Positions 7,051 to 7,150 of a DNA stretch of 7,150 nt are shown here, piece by piece. The stretch covers positions 1 through 7,150 of the forward strand of contig CALGCE010000271.1 in assembly GCA_937884625.1 (NCBI GenBank), read 5' to 3'. Position numbers and translations under genes: made by a program. This DNA is from an uncultured Clostridia bacterium (GTDB lineage: Bacteria; Bacillota; Clostridia; Oscillospirales; Acutalibacteraceae). The number at the start of each line of letters is the position of its first letter. Position 1 is the stretch's first letter. The notes beneath the pieces are model-generated. The model had not been told where the DNA came from and made no database searches. It saw only the letters and a list, made by a program, of their open reading frames with translations.

Positions 7051-7091
7051 AAAAATAACAGGCACTGCAAAATTTTGCGGTGTCTGTTATT
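7051..7091 (-). terminator. Imperfect 38-bp inverted repeat, probable terminator upstream of the operon
   Basis: Positions 7054-7091 form two 19-base arms centred on GCAAAATTTTGC, matching at all but two paired positions. Read on the minus strand the stem is followed by TTTTTG (with A/T pairs at its base), fitting a terminator for an upstream minus-strand gene outside the window, just before the pyrH promoter. The two imperfect positions are A-C mismatches in minus-strand RNA but G-U pairs in plus-strand RNA, so direction is not certain; the plus-strand side lacks a clear U tract. Confidence 0.55.
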
Positions 7092-7114
7092 CATTAATGT
7101 TTTAACAGAGTAAT

Positions 7115-7133
7115 CCCCCTGCTGTGCAGGGGG
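7115..7133. repeat. GC-rich perfect hairpin in the intergenic region
   Basis: CCCCCTGC and GCAGGGGG form a perfect 8-bp inverted repeat around a TGT loop. Neither side has a T tract, so it is not an obvious terminator. It may be a dispersed palindromic element or an RNA-stability hairpin. Apart from it and the repeat at 7054-7091 I see no gene or signal in 7092-7150. Confidence 0.6.
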
Positions 7134-7150
7134 AAATGAAATAGCTTTTA

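Noticed and set aside
6504..7058. Plus-strand open frame of 184 codons
   Set aside because: It is antisense to pyrH and runs through its promoter. Composition is low-complexity Ala/Ser/Leu, with no domain seen.

Overview
The window holds a conserved, moderately AT-rich housekeeping operon on the minus strand. Read from right to left it is pyrH, frr, uppS, cdsA, dxr, rseP, ispG, then the 5' part of a polC-like gene. This order, the use of the MEP isoprenoid pathway and a PolC-type polymerase gene at the end point to a Firmicute of class Clostridia. A gut Oscillospiraceae/Ruminococcus-like or related lineage is plausible, but I cannot place it to genus.

Layout. Positions 7092-7150 have no gene but hold a GC-rich hairpin (7115-7133). 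A 38-bp imperfect inverted repeat (7054-7091) lies next and may be a terminator for whatever precedes pyrH. A very good sigma-A-type promoter (7018-7046) then starts the operon. Six complete genes follow pyrH with gaps of 50 bases or less or single-base overlaps, so translation is probably coupled. The frr-uppS gap (64 bp) is the exception: it carries a canonical intrinsic terminator hairpin with a T6 tail directly in front of the uppS ribosome binding site. It is a candidate internal attenuator.

How the genes fit together. PyrH makes UDP for nucleotide and cell-wall precursor synthesis, and Frr recycles ribosomes. Dxr and IspG are two steps of the MEP pathway, which supplies the IPP and FPP that UppS extends to the undecaprenyl carrier lipid. 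CdsA makes CDP-diacylglycerol for phospholipids. RseP is the membrane site-2 protease. The operon therefore couples envelope lipid supply to growth functions.

The left edge is anomalous. The polC-like frame is recognisable from its start at 807 to about position 240. Further left, around 127-138, the sequence appears to switch to the beginning of an unrelated plus-strand gene. That gene has its own strong Shine-Dalgarno and an ATPase-like N-terminus which is cut inside the Walker A motif. This is either a chimeric contig end or a real rearrangement or insertion in polC. It is the main point in the window needing a check. I see no convincing novel system in the rest.
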